A DNA stretch of 64,000 bases from Microvirga solisilvae (GTDB taxonomy: Bacteria > Pseudomonadota > Alphaproteobacteria > Rhizobiales > Beijerinckiaceae), in assembly GCF_022808595.1 (NCBI RefSeq), contig NZ_JAKUCN010000005.1:1-64000 (forward strand), in the 5' to 3' direction. A program made the translations under genes and the position numbers. Positions 35,300 through 43,941 of this stretch are shown piece by piece; the stretch's first letter is position 1, and every line of letters starts with the position of its first letter. Under the pieces are notes generated by a model. The model was not told the DNA's origin, did no database searches, and saw only the letters and a program-made list of their open reading frames with translations.

Positions 35300-36367
35300 T
35301 CAACCCATCAGGCCCAGGCGCTCGCCTCTGTAGCCGCCGTTGCGAACCTGCTCCCACCAATCTCGATTTTCGAGATACCACTGGACTGTCTTGCGCAGGC
35401 CGCTTTCGAATGTCTCGGCAGGCGCCCAGCCAAGCTCTCGCTTGATCTTCGATGCATCGATCGCATAGCGCAGGTCATGACCAGGGCGGTCAGTCACGTA
35501 AGTTATCAGATCTTGACGAGTGCCGATCTGCGGGTTCGGCGCCAGTTCGTCGACGAGAGCGCAGACCGCCTTGACGACATCGATGTTCTTCCGCTCGTTC
35601 CATCCGCCGATATTGTAGCTCTCGCCCACCCTGCCCTTTTCGGCCACCAGAACGAGCGCCTCGGCGTGATCGTCCACGTAGAGCCAGTCGCGCACGTTCT
35701 CGCCCTTGCCATAGACAGGAAGCGGCTTGCCCTCAAAGGCATTGAGGATCATGAGCGGGATCAGTTTCTCCGGGAAATGGTACGGACCGTAATTGTTGGA
35801 GCAATTCGTCAAGACGATGGGCAGACCGTAGGTATGGTGCCAGGCCCGCACGAAATGATCGGAAGCCGCCTTCGAGGCGGAATAAGGAGAGGTCGGCTGG
35901 TAGGGATAGGTCTCATGGAAGAAACCGTTTTCTCCCAGCGAGCCGAAAACCTCATCCGTCGAGATATGATGGAAACGAAAAGTGTCGCGGCGCTCTCCGT
36001 TCAAGGCCCGCCAGTAGCGCAGGCTTTCCTGGAGCAGCGCGAAGGTGCCGACCACATTGGTCTGGATGAATGCAGCCGGGCCGTCGATGGAGCGATCCAC
36101 ATGGCTCTCGGCTGCAAGATGCATGATCACGTCCGGCTGAAAGCGTTGGATGATCTCTCGCATGCGGTCTGAATCGGCAATGTCGGCACGCTCAAAAGCA
36201 TAACGTGGATTTCCGTCGACGGGAGCGAGGGAAGCGAGATTGCCGGCATAGGTGAGCTTGTCGACCACCAGGACATGATGGGATGTCTTGCCAATCAGAT
36301 GACGAACGACGGCCGAGCCGATGAAACCAGCTCCCCCCGTCACCAGAAAACGTTTCGTCATACCCAA
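35300..36367 (-). CDS. rmlB: dTDP-glucose 4,6-dehydratase
   Basis: This 355-residue extended SDR enzyme has the NAD site [18 protein letters not shown], the active-site [12 protein letters not shown], the catalytic YxxxK in [17 protein letters not shown], and [17 protein letters not shown]. It makes dTDP-4-keto-6-deoxyglucose, feeding RmlC and possibly the DegT aminotransferase at 17229. It is first in the rmlB-C-A run. MTKRFLV at codon 3 is an alternative start. A TGTTACAACA element is about 70 bp upstream. Confidence 0.97.
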   Translation of the reverse strand: MGMTKRFLVTGGAGFIGSAVVRHLIGKTSHHVLVVDKLTYAGNLASLAPVDGNPRYAFERADIADSDRMREIIQRFQPDVIMHLAAESHVDRSIDGPAAFIQTNVVGTFALLQESLRYWRALNGERRDTFRFHHISTDEVFGSLGENGFFHETYPYQPTSPYSASKAASDHFVRAWHHTYGLPIVLTNCSNNYGPYHFPEKLIPLMILNAFEGKPLPVYGKGENVRDWLYVDDHAEALVLVAEKGRVGESYNIGGWNERKNIDVVKAVCALVDELAPNPQIGTRQDLITYVTDRPGHDLRYAIDASKIKRELGWAPAETFESGLRKTVQWYLENRDWWEQVRNGGYRGERLGLMG

Positions 36368-36434
36368 TAGACCTTCCGGCAGTCGCTCTCGAACAAAGCC
36401 TCAAAGATGCAAAATATCTACATCATTGATCTTA

Positions 36435-36444
36435 TGTTACAACA
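36435..36444. promoter_or_regulatory. TGTTACAACA element upstream of rmlB
   Basis: On the coding strand the site reads CTTGTTGTAACATAAG, a partly symmetric sequence about 70 bp before rmlB. It shares TTGTAAC with the manC and 32012 promoters. Binding factor unknown. Confidence 0.4.
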
Positions 36445-36521
36445 AGCAAACCCTCCTGGTTAGGCCAAATATCGCTGCCTTGTGCGATGTTCCGCTCTGG
36501 GTGGCATGCGGCTCCGCACGA

Positions 36522-36541
36522 GGCAGGCCCCCTGGCCTGCC
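36522..36541. terminator. Hairpin downstream of the phosphomannomutase gene
   Basis: GGCAGGCC and GGCCTGCC form a perfect 8-bp stem with a 4-nt loop, 28 bp past the stop codon at 36570. No T run follows, so it would be a weak or factor-assisted terminator at best. Confidence 0.35.
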
Positions 36542-36569
36542 CCTCCACAACCGTAGATGCGTTATTCGG

Positions 36570-38018
36570 TTATCCGCCGATCTGGCGTGCCGCGACAGAG
36601 AGGCCCCAATCGAGCAGGCTTTCCGCCCGCGCCTGCGATGCCGCCTCCACATAGACCCGCAGTTCGGGAGCATTGCCGGATGCGCGGAAATGGATGATCT
36701 CCCTGTTCCCGGCCGTGATCCGCAATCCATCCCGCATATCGAGTGCCGAGGCCCCATCGAGCGGCGCGAAAATCTCGTCGATGAACGCCTTGTCCTGCTG
36801 AAGTCTCTGGAGGAACTTGCCCGTCTTTTCATTGGGCACGTTCTTCAGGCGGTTGCTCATCGCGGACATGAACGCGAAAGCCGTCCCGATTTCCGCCAGG
36901 GACTTTCCTTGCTCGATCACCGATGCGAGCGCGCAGAGGATCGGCAACATGGCATCCCGCGTCGGAAGCGCTGCAAGCCTGCGCCCTTTGCGCTCGATGG
37001 AAGAGCCCAGCAGGACGCCGCCATTGGCCTCGAACCCAAGCACGGCCTTCGCGCCCAATCGCGCGGCCTCATTCATGCCTTCGATGACATAAGGCGAGCC
37101 AACCCGCGTGCGGACGACGCTTCCGAAAGCGCCTGAAGCCTCAAGCGCCGAATTCGATGTGACAGGGGTCACGATGGCGTCCACCCCGAGATACTGAGCC
37201 GTGATCGCACCCACGAGATCACCGCGCAGGAAACGGCCTTGTGCATCGGAGATCAGCGGGCGATCCGCATCGCCATCCGTGGACACGATCGCATCGAGCT
37301 TCCGCTCGCCGGCCCATTCTTTGGCCAGATGCTCATCCTCCTCGCGCAGGGCTTCCGTATCGACGGGAATGAAGCTCGTGGCGCGCCCGAGCGGCACAGC
37401 ACGTGCGCCGAGCATCTCAAGCATCTGCACGATCACATCGCGCGCCACAGAGGAATGCTGATAGACGCCGACCGTAAGCCCCTTCAAAGCGTCAGCTCCG
37501 AAGAAGTCCAGATAACGCTGCTGATAAGCGGCAATGAGATCGATCTCAGGATTTGCCGCATAAACATCGCGCGCATTCGCGGGCAGCTTCGCAATGTTCA
37601 GCTTCTCGTGCCAGGCAACGATGGCGGCTTCGTCTTTCTTGTCGATCTCGCCTTCTGCCCGATAGAACTTCAATCCGTTGCGGTCTTCAGGAATATGGCT
37701 TCCCGTGACCATGATCGCCGGCAGGCCGAAACGCATGCCGTGATACGCCAGAGTCGGCGTGGGCAAAGCACCGCAATCGAGCGGAACGAGGCCTGAATCC
37801 TTCAGGGCCGCGCAGCATAATTGAGCAATGCTCGGGCTGCTCTCGCGCAGATCCCGCCCGACCAGAACATGTCCCTTTGCAGCAGTTGCAGAACCATCCG
37901 CCTTCAGCATCTCCGCGAAGGCTCGGCTGTAGGCATAGGCCGGGACCCCGTTCAGATCCGTGACGAGGCCGCGCAATCCACTGGTGCCGAATTTGAGGGA
38001 TTCATCGCTCGCGATCAC
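36570..38018 (-). CDS. manB: Phosphomannomutase/phosphoglucomutase-type enzyme
   Basis: This 482-residue alpha-D-phosphohexomutase has an N-terminal KFGTSGLRG, the phosphoserine loop in IMVTGSHIPEDRNGLKFY near residue 99, the metal-binding STDGDADRPL near residue 245, and the sugar-binding GFEANGGVLLGS. Phosphate contact comes from FRASGNAPELRVYVEA. The loop SHIP replaces the more common SHNP; this occurs in a branch of the family. It interconverts mannose-6-P and mannose-1-P for ManC. It is transcribed toward rmlB with a 202-bp gap. Confidence 0.9.
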   Translation of the reverse strand: MIASDESLKFGTSGLRGLVTDLNGVPAYAYSRAFAEMLKADGSATAAKGHVLVGRDLRESSPSIAQLCCAALKDSGLVPLDCGALPTPTLAYHGMRFGLPAIMVTGSHIPEDRNGLKFYRAEGEIDKKDEAAIVAWHEKLNIAKLPANARDVYAANPEIDLIAAYQQRYLDFFGADALKGLTVGVYQHSSVARDVIVQMLEMLGARAVPLGRATSFIPVDTEALREEDEHLAKEWAGERKLDAIVSTDGDADRPLISDAQGRFLRGDLVGAITAQYLGVDAIVTPVTSNSALEASGAFGSVVRTRVGSPYVIEGMNEAARLGAKAVLGFEANGGVLLGSSIERKGRRLAALPTRDAMLPILCALASVIEQGKSLAEIGTAFAFMSAMSNRLKNVPNEKTGKFLQRLQQDKAFIDEIFAPLDGASALDMRDGLRITAGNREIIHFRASGNAPELRVYVEAASQARAESLLDWGLSVAARQIGG

Positions 38019-38230
38019 GGTTCTTCTCCTGCCTGCCGGTCTCGTCCATCTGATATCGTCTCAGGACTTTCCGGGTCTAGGCGGCGAACGGGATCCTTCG
38101 TGGTACTCCGGCTGGGCCGGCTCTCTTACGGAACATCAGCGAAGAGATGCATGCCTATGAGGCCAGGCAAAAGCGGCGCGAAGAGTATCTCTCTTCTCGG
38201 CGTGCGGACTTTTCTGATTGTTTGGGAGGA

Positions 38231-38305
<75 letters not shown>

Positions 38306-38461
38306 ACGATGGGCGTGTACATAATCGGCCAAGCCCGCCCTGGCAACCCGGTTTTGGAAGAGTCGTTTTTGAAAAGATATTGGCTGGGAGAGGCAAATCT
38401 CCCCTTGCGGCCCTCGGGCACCGCCGCTATAAGACCGGCCTTCCCGATGAAATATCGGTGT

Positions 38462-38538
38462 CGGAGTGTAGCGCAGTCTGGTAGCGCACCTCGTTCGGGA
38501 CGAGGGGGTCGTAGGTTCGAATCCTATCACTCCGACCA
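38462..38538 (+). tRNA. tRNA-Pro (CGG)
   Basis: CGGAGTG pairs with CACTCCG as the acceptor stem. The anticodon stem CTCGT/ACGAG holds loop TCGGG-type sequence with anticodon CGG. The T loop TTCGAAT and an encoded CCA are present. The total is 77 nt including CCA. Confidence 0.97.
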
Positions 38539-38699
38539 ATTTCCCGCCTGTCGAAATCTTAATCCTTCTCAAAAGCCTCCCGAGAACGCTTGCGTTACGG
38601 CACCTCTTTGCGCGGGGAAAATCAACTTCTAGATGCGTTACGGTGTTGCGTCAGCCAGGGGGCTGTGATTGGTTCCGCCCACCATTTTCTGGGGGAATC

Positions 38700-39158
38700 A
38701 TGAGAATTCTGATCATTGCTGCCGCGTCTCTCTCGCTGGCAGCCTGTGCCACCGTCACCCGCGGAACCACCGAGCAGGTCACGGTCACGTCCGAGCCGTC
38801 GGGAGCATCCGCCGTCACGTCCATTGGCCACACCTGCCCGGCCACGCCCTGCACCTTTGAGATCAGCCGCAAGGCCGAGTTCATCACCACCTTCAGGATG
38901 GCCGGTTACGAAGACCAGCAGATTCCGGTCCAGACCCGCGTGGCGGGCGCTGGCGCGGCCGGATTTGCCGGTAACGTGATCATCGGCGGCGTGGTCGGCA
39001 TGGCGGCCGATGCTGCAACCGGTGCGACGCTGGAGCACTTTCCCAACCCGGTTCATGCTATCATGACGCCGCTGCCGCGCTCCAAGAAGACGCCCCGTCC
39101 GCGCAAGGCGAACGAGACGCCCGTCAGCACGCTCAAGCTGCAGAACAACGCGTCTTAA
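38700..39158 (+). CDS. Small outer-surface lipoprotein, hypothetical
   Basis: The 152-residue product has a classic lipoprotein signal: MRILIIAAASLSLAACAT with lipobox LAAC and the lipidated cysteine at position 16. A PEGA-like segment follows (VTVTSEPSGASAVT, then CPATPCTF), and then a glycine-rich membrane-prone stretch (GAGAAGFAGNVIIGGVVGMAADAA). The tail is basic (PRSKKTPRPRKA). I chose ATG 38700 because it begins the signal peptide; an upstream TTG-type start would bury it. A strong terminator follows at once. The function is not known; it probably sits in the periplasm or outer membrane. Confidence 0.85.
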   Translation: MRILIIAAASLSLAACATVTRGTTEQVTVTSEPSGASAVTSIGHTCPATPCTFEISRKAEFITTFRMAGYEDQQIPVQTRVAGAGAAGFAGNVIIGGVVGMAADAATGATLEHFPNPVHAIMTPLPRSKKTPRPRKANETPVSTLKLQNNAS

Positions 39159-39173
39159 GCGGCCCTTCACACT

Positions 39174-39215
39174 AAAGGCCCGGCGTTCAGCTTTGCGAGC
39201 TGCGCCGGGCCTTTT
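39174..39215 (+). terminator. Rho-independent terminator after the lipoprotein gene
   Basis: GGCCCGGCG at 39177-39185 pairs perfectly with CGCCGGGCC at 39203-39211, followed by TTTT. A run of A before the stem lets it also serve the opposing gene at 39238-39561. Confidence 0.9.
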
Positions 39216-39237
39216 GTCTCTCAAGCGCTTAACGACG

Positions 39238-39561
39238 TCAGTGTGTCGAGAAGCGGTTGTTCTCGTCATAGGTTTCGTAGTGCAGCGTCTGGGCTGGAAT
39301 AGCCTCGAGCTGACGCGCGCCTCGCGGCCAGTCCTGCGGTGCGGGCTCGACCTGCGGCATGTAACGCGGGCGGAAGCGCAGATCGACGAGCGAGCGCAGC
39401 TCCGGCGCTGCAAGATCGAGCACATTCGCATCGCGCCAGCGGCGGTGCAGCCTGGGGCGGCCTGTCATACGACCCCAGAAGCCCTGCACTTCCTCTTCGA
39501 CCTGCAAGATCATGCGGCCTGTAAGGGTCTTGCGAAGATTAAAGCGTCCCGTCAGAGCCAT
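39238..39561 (-). CDS. Conserved-looking small protein of unknown function
   Basis: This 107-residue protein begins MALTGRFNLRKTLTGRMILQ and is rich in Arg, Pro and Trp (FWGRMTGRPRLHRRWRD; RFRPRYMPQVEP). I set the start at 39561, where GGGAG lies 6 nt upstream; the longer frame to 39654 lacks such support. No signal peptide, membrane segment or known domain is visible. It is convergent with the lipoprotein gene and shares its bidirectional terminator. Function unknown. Confidence 0.7.
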   Translation of the reverse strand: MALTGRFNLRKTLTGRMILQVEEEVQGFWGRMTGRPRLHRRWRDANVLDLAAPELRSLVDLRFRPRYMPQVEPAPQDWPRGARQLEAIPAQTLHYETYDENNRFSTH

Positions 39562-39865
39562 CCAACTCTCCCAATTCAATCGTGCTCTGCAAAGATTGCG
39601 TCCTGAAGCTCCGGCGATGGGGCGAGGCACGATAAACCTGCGCCTTAACGCCATCGGAACTTACACCTACAGGCCAATGCAGGGGGAGCTATCGGGTTCC
39701 GGCCAGTTTTCCGGAACCAAACCTCACGTTGTTGGGAGGTGACGATCCGCACAAATCCGCTTGAGCTTCGAATTTGATAGTGAAGATTGCCCAGCGGTCA
39801 GTGCGAAAGAAAAGTCATTTTGAAAAAGCGTACGTCATTACTCAACAAAAGAGCACACGCCTTCA

Positions 39866-39934
39866 TCAGGGCCGCGGACGGGGCGTAAGGTCAATCGTCA
39901 CAAGCTGACCGGTACGAGGATCGAGGATGGTCAT
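39866..39934 (-). CDS. Tiny 22-residue ORF with near-perfect ribosome site
   Basis: The ATG at 39934 is preceded by AGGAGG with a 5-nt gap. The peptide starts MTILDPRTGQLVTIDL and ends in Pro-Arg alternation before TGA. It lies in an otherwise empty 576-bp gap (39562-40137). The strong initiation signal makes translation plausible. The family is not recognised; it could be a small protein or a leader peptide. Confidence 0.5.
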   Translation of the reverse strand: MTILDPRTGQLVTIDLTPRPRP

Positions 39935-40137
39935 GGCAGCCTCCTGTGCTGTTGGCATGGGGGAAACGCCCAATCGTCGAGAAGGGTCAAAGTGTCGTTC
40001 GAACATGGTAAGCAATTCGTTACTGAAGCGTGTGCTGTCGCACCTGGAAATTGAGAGCGGACACCGCTAACCGGGAACACGCATCGGCCTAAGCGTCATC
40101 GCAGCGCCGTTCCTATATTCCTACGGAGATCAATCTC

Positions 40138-40533
40138 ATGAATACCAACACGCTCACGACCGTCTGGTCGCCGCGCCTTCTCAGCATCCTGCGCATCGTT
40201 GCTGCACTCATCTTCATGGTGCACGGCACCCAGAAGATTCTCGGCTTCCCCGAAGGCTTCTCGCCGGCCATGTTCAGCCTGCCCTGGATCGCAGGCGTGC
40301 TCGAACTGTTCGGCGGAGCTCTTCTCGTGCTTGGTCTCTTTGTTCGCCCCGTTGCTTTCGTGCTGTCGGGCCTGATGGCGGTCGCCTATTGGATGGCTCA
40401 TGCGCCGAAGAGCGTCTTCCCCGTCCTGAACGGCGGCGATGCCGCGATCCTCTACTGCTTCGTGTTCCTCTATCTCGTTGCAGCCGGCGGCGGCGTGTGG
40501 AGCCTCGACAACGCAATGCGCAAGAGTCACTGA
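40138..40533 (+). CDS. DoxX family membrane protein
   Basis: The product has 131 residues and four predicted helices: about 14-32, 47-68, 72-92 and 100-122. LSILRIVAALIFMVHGTQKILGF and AGVLELFGGALLVLGLF are typical of DoxX proteins. Family members are small inner-membrane proteins, some linked to thiosulfate:quinone oxidation or redox stress. No partner subunit is adjacent, so the role here is undefined. It is a single gene followed by a strong bidirectional terminator. Confidence 0.9.
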   Translation: MNTNTLTTVWSPRLLSILRIVAALIFMVHGTQKILGFPEGFSPAMFSLPWIAGVLELFGGALLVLGLFVRPVAFVLSGLMAVAYWMAHAPKSVFPVLNGGDAAILYCFVFLYLVAAGGGVWSLDNAMRKSH

Positions 40534-40553
40534 GGCCTCTGCTCTCGTTGAAT

Positions 40554-40588
40554 AAAAGCGCGAGGCTTTTGTAAGCCTCGCGCTTTTT
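40554..40588. terminator. Bidirectional terminator
   Basis: AAAGCGCGAGGCTT and AAGCCTCGCGCTTT form a 14-bp stem with a short loop and a flanking T run on both strands. It separates the convergent DoxX and stress-protein genes. Confidence 0.92.
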
Positions 40589-40592
40589 CGTT

Positions 40593-41282
40593 TCAGGTCT
40601 TGTCGCTGCCTGAACCTGTCATGCGCCGAACACGCTCGTCCTCAAGCTCCACGTGAAGCGTGCCATCCTCATCATCCTCATCGAGAGGATTGGGGAACAG
40701 ATCCGTCATCAGTCCCGTCGTGGTGGAAGCAGCGGCCCCGATCGGCGGCGCGCTGCTTTCGGAACGCCGCTCATGGCTGCCGGGCTCGATGCGCCCTTCA
40801 TCGTCGAGAATATCGACCACGCGCTCCCGGTCAGCATCATCCACGCGCACGGTGACCAGCGTCCCGCCCTGCCGCACGCCATCCACATAGGCTTGCGCCT
40901 CATCTTCGCTGAGACCTGAATCGGCAAGGGCCCCCATCAATCCCCCAAGGGCCGCCCCTGCCCCCGCGCCGACGAGCGTCGACACCATCCATCCCGCAGC
41001 AACCAACGGACCCAGGCCAGGAACCGCGACCGTGCCGAGCCCTGCCAGCAGCCCCGCGCCGCCACCGGCGATAGTGCCGGCTGCAGCCCCCGCACCGGCG
41101 AATTCGTGCGAAGAGCCTTCCTCACCGAGGGAATGAGCGGCGTGATGGGAGGCAACCTTGTCGGCGTTGTTGGAGACCAGGCTGATCTCGAAATTCGGGA
41201 ACTGCGCCGCTTCCAGCCGCTGCACGGCCTTGGCGGCTTCGTCATAGGTGTTGAAGAAAGCGGTGATTCTGCGCTCGGCCAT
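40593..41282 (-). CDS. General stress protein GSP17M/YflT-like with glycine zipper
   Basis: In this 229-residue protein the first 60 residues (ITAFFNTYDEAAKAVQRLEA; EISLVSNNADK) match the YflT/GSP17M heat-induced stress domain. Residues about 75-135 are a Gly/Ala-rich zipper (AGAAAGTIAGGGAGLLAGLG) able to enter membranes. YVDGVRQGGTLVTVRVDD follows, and the C-terminus is acidic. The start at 41282 has GGAGG 7 nt upstream. The longer frame to 41750 is antisense to the next gene and was rejected. Function beyond stress association is not established. Confidence 0.8.
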   Translation of the reverse strand: MAERRITAFFNTYDEAAKAVQRLEAAQFPNFEISLVSNNADKVASHHAAHSLGEEGSSHEFAGAGAAAGTIAGGGAGLLAGLGTVAVPGLGPLVAAGWMVSTLVGAGAGAALGGLMGALADSGLSEDEAQAYVDGVRQGGTLVTVRVDDADRERVVDILDDEGRIEPGSHERRSESSAPPIGAAASTTTGLMTDLFPNPLDEDDEDGTLHVELEDERVRRMTGSGSDKT

Positions 41283-41471
41283 GGGACGCCTCCGAAAGAG
41301 TGATGCACTTTGAGAGGCTAATGAGCGGTCCGAAGGACGGTTCCGGCGTTTCTTGCACCAAGGCCAAACCGCGTTGCGGCGCTGCGCGCCGATGCCGCCT
41401 TCCTGTCCGGCCGGAATATTGCTACACTCCGTTAAAAGAATGCCGCACACGGCGATTTGGGGGCTCCCACC

Positions 41472-41762
41472 ATGCGACATATCCATCTCGACGAGGGACT
41501 GAGATTGCGTTTTCCCGGCCGCAGTGAAGATTTCGACCAGGGCGTCGAGATCGGCATGATCGCTGTTCTTATGGATCAGGAGAACCTCGAGTTCTCGCGC
41601 TGGATCTCCCGCGCCAATCTCGGACAGGTCGAAGCCATCGCCAAGCAGATGGGCTATCGCGTCATCGAAGAAGGCGGCGATGAGGAATGGGCGGACATCA
41701 CCTTCCGCCACAACAGCATCAAGGCGAAGCCCAATCTCCGGCTCGTACACTCGGCCGGTTGA
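41472..41762 (+). CDS. Small soluble protein of unknown function
   Basis: The 96-residue, acidic product begins MRHIHLDEGLRLRFPGRSED and has no membrane segment. ATG 41472 is preceded by a G-rich ribosome site about 8 nt away; the TTG 15 bp earlier is less likely. A strong terminator follows, so it is a monocistronic unit. I do not recognise a domain. A degraded look-alike of its 5' end may be present near 47577. Confidence 0.72.
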   Translation: MRHIHLDEGLRLRFPGRSEDFDQGVEIGMIAVLMDQENLEFSRWISRANLGQVEAIAKQMGYRVIEEGGDEEWADITFRHNSIKAKPNLRLVHSAG

Positions 41763-41785
41763 GCCGAGAAAGTAGTTTCCAAACG

Positions 41786-41816
41786 AAAGAAGCCGCCCTC
41801 GGGCGGCTTCTTTTTT
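41786..41816 (+). terminator. Rho-independent terminator
   Basis: AAGAAGCCGCC and GGGCGGCTTCTT form a stem with a minimal loop followed by six T. It ends the 41472 gene and, on the other strand, bioY. Confidence 0.92.
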
Positions 41817-41835
41817 GTCTGTATCTATTCGCGTC

Positions 41836-42435
41836 TTAACCGCGGCGGGTCACCGACCAGGCGGCCTGCATCAGGGCGACGGCCAGAGCCGTCTTCACCA
41901 CGGTCGCAGCGATGAACGGATAGGCGCCGACTGTCCAAGCCTTGGCGAAAGGCATGACCAGCGAGAGCTGGGCAAGGCCGAAGGCGAAGATCACCGCATG
42001 GCCGATAGTCATCATCACGATGACGCGGGCGAGCGAACGGTCCCAGCCACGCTCGGCCATTAAGCCCATGACGATGGCGGCGGCGAGGAAGCCGAAGAGG
42101 AAGCCGCCCGTGGGGCCCATGAGATAGGCGGGGCCAGCCACCGGACCGGCGAAGACCGGCACGCCCATGGCGCCCTGCAGGAGGTAGAGGCCAACGGTCG
42201 CGCCGCCGAGGCGCCAGCCATAGGACGTGCCGATGATCAGCACGACCAGGGTCTGCAGCGTCATCGGGACGTAAGGCAGCGGCACCTGAACCTTGGCGGA
42301 CAGGGTGAGAAGAGCCGTACCCACGGCCATCAGGACGATGGCGCGCAGGGCGGCGAAACGGGCGTCGTCACGGGACGGCCAGAGGAGGCCGACGAGGGTC
42401 GACGGAGAGGACAGCGAGGGAGCGCCAGTCGTCAT
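41836..42435 (-). CDS. bioY: Biotin transporter BioY
   Basis: This is a 199-residue membrane protein with six predicted helices. VPLPYVPMTLQTLVVL and GWRLGGATVGLYLLQGAMGVPVFAG are the characteristic BioY signatures, and GPTGGFLFGFLAAA lies in the core. BioY is the substrate-binding S component of the biotin ECF transporter. No bioM/bioN genes are adjacent. Solitary BioY proteins are known and can import biotin alone or with shared ATPase modules. I saw no clear biotin-regulator operator upstream. Confidence 0.95.
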   Translation of the reverse strand: MTTGAPSLSSPSTLVGLLWPSRDDARFAALRAIVLMAVGTALLTLSAKVQVPLPYVPMTLQTLVVLIIGTSYGWRLGGATVGLYLLQGAMGVPVFAGPVAGPAYLMGPTGGFLFGFLAAAIVMGLMAERGWDRSLARVIVMMTIGHAVIFAFGLAQLSLVMPFAKAWTVGAYPFIAATVVKTALAVALMQAAWSVTRRG

Positions 42436-42567
42436 GAAACAAATCTCCAGAACATTCCGCCATTCGCAGGCGGCGTTGTAAGCCTTATAGGTGCGTCTGG
42501 CCGGAGCCTCAAGCGGCCGAACGGCTAAGATGACGCCTCACGGCAGAGATTTACCCAGGGATCCCTT

Positions 42568-43479
42568 ATGGCAGACGAGTTGACCTTCGATGTCCGGCCT
42601 CCGGCCCAATCGGGCGAGTGCCTCCAGGTGAGCCCCCTCGTCCGCCGAATCGTTGCCAACAACCCGGGACCCATCACCTTTACCGGCACCTGCGGCTACA
42701 TCGTAGGAAGAGGCAAGGTGGCGATCATCGACCCCGGCCCAGACAATCCGGGGCATGTCGAGGCCCTGCTCGATGCAGTCCGGGGCGAGACGGTGACCCA
42801 TATCCTCGTCACCCACACCCATCGGGACCACTCCCCCGCAGCCCGTACGATCAAGGCCGCCACGGGCGCCCTCATCGTCGGCTGCAGCCCACATAGGAGC
42901 GCCCGGCCCTTGTTCAGCGGCGAGGTCAACTCGCTGGAAGCCAGCTCGGATAAGGACTACGCCCCCGACCGCGAACTCTCAGAGGGTGAGGCGGTGCAAG
43001 GCCCCGGCTGGACTCTTGAGGCCCTGGCTACCCCCGGGCATATGGCCAACCACCTCGCCTTCGCCCTGCCTGAAGAAAAGGCCCTGTTCTCCGGCGATCA
43101 CGTGATGGCCTGGGCTACCACTGTTGTCGCGCCGCCGGACGGCTCCATGAGCGAGTTCATGGCATCCCTCGACAAGCTGAAAGGCCGGGAGGAAGCGGTC
43201 TATTGGCCGGGTCATGGCGGTCCGGTGCAGGACCCGCAACGCTTCGTGCGCGCCCTTGCCCATCATCGCCGCCTGAGGGAAGCCTCGATCCTCAACCGGC
43301 TGCAGGCGGGTGACAGAACAATCCCCCAGATCGTCGCCGCGATCTATCAGGGGCTGAACCCGGCCCTGGTAAATGCCGCGGGCCTCTCGGTCTTCGCCCA
43401 TCTGGAGGATCTGGTGGCCAAGGAGCAGGCGGCGACCGACGGCGCTCCCAGCCTCGACGGCGAATATCGTCCGGCTTAA
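42568..43479 (+). CDS. Metallo-beta-lactamase fold hydrolase (LACTB2-like)
   Basis: The 303-residue protein has the zinc motif HTHRDH at residues 83-88 (HxHxDH), and later metal ligands in TPGHMANHL and SGDHVMAW. A C-terminal helical region includes RLQAGDRTIPQIVAAIYQ, typical of the LACTB2/beta-lactamase-like group that has a winged-helix-like tail. Family members include nucleases and thioester hydrolases; the substrate cannot be assigned. It is a single gene with a core-genome look. Confidence 0.87.
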   Translation: MADELTFDVRPPAQSGECLQVSPLVRRIVANNPGPITFTGTCGYIVGRGKVAIIDPGPDNPGHVEALLDAVRGETVTHILVTHTHRDHSPAARTIKAATGALIVGCSPHRSARPLFSGEVNSLEASSDKDYAPDRELSEGEAVQGPGWTLEALATPGHMANHLAFALPEEKALFSGDHVMAWATTVVAPPDGSMSEFMASLDKLKGREEAVYWPGHGGPVQDPQRFVRALAHHRRLREASILNRLQAGDRTIPQIVAAIYQGLNPALVNAAGLSVFAHLEDLVAKEQAATDGAPSLDGEYRPA

Positions 43480-43941
43480 AGCGTGAGTTTCCAATAAGGT
43501 GTTTCGGCAAGCGTCTCATGCGGCATTCGTCGGTCAAGACTATCGTGCGGGTAGCGCTGATCTTACCAGTCGAGCCACCGTGCAGATCGACGGCTCGCGC
43601 ATCCAATGAACTAAATGAGTTTCTTAAGCTGGCATCCAGATGAAGGCCGTTGGATGCTGCGCATATGCGGCAGTGAGGTCGCCTCTGCTCCACAACCAAT
43701 CAAGCAAGCCGTGGGCGGCAACGGGCAACATCCAGTAGCACCATGCCATCATGAGGGCATAAAAACGCGGGCGCAATGTACAGGCGATGACGATTTATAA
43801 TCGTTGCATGTGTTGGGTCGACAGAGGCGACTGGCAGCGAAACTTGGCTTTTTGGATCGCACATTGAAGAAGTATTAATGTTGCCATCGCTCAGGCGGGT
43901 CAGTATCTATAAACGCCCCTAAATAGGTAAGGATATTGTCC
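43480..43941. other. Intergenic region, AT-richer toward its right end
   Basis: This 462-bp gap contains no supported gene. A 61-codon frame at 43615 lacks a ribosome site and family features. GC content falls toward 43942, marking the left edge of the glycosyltransferase island. Confidence 0.55.

Noticed and set aside
41283-41750. N-terminal extension of the stress protein gene to 41750
   Set aside because: The extension is antisense to the small gene at 41472, whereas ATG 41282 has a strong ribosome site and starts the family domain.
42436-42490. Biotin-regulator operator before bioY
   Set aside because: A TTATAGG-like stretch is present, but it does not form the expected palindrome.
43615-43800. 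61-codon plus-strand ORF
   Set aside because: No ribosome site, composition unlike genes, no recognisable family.
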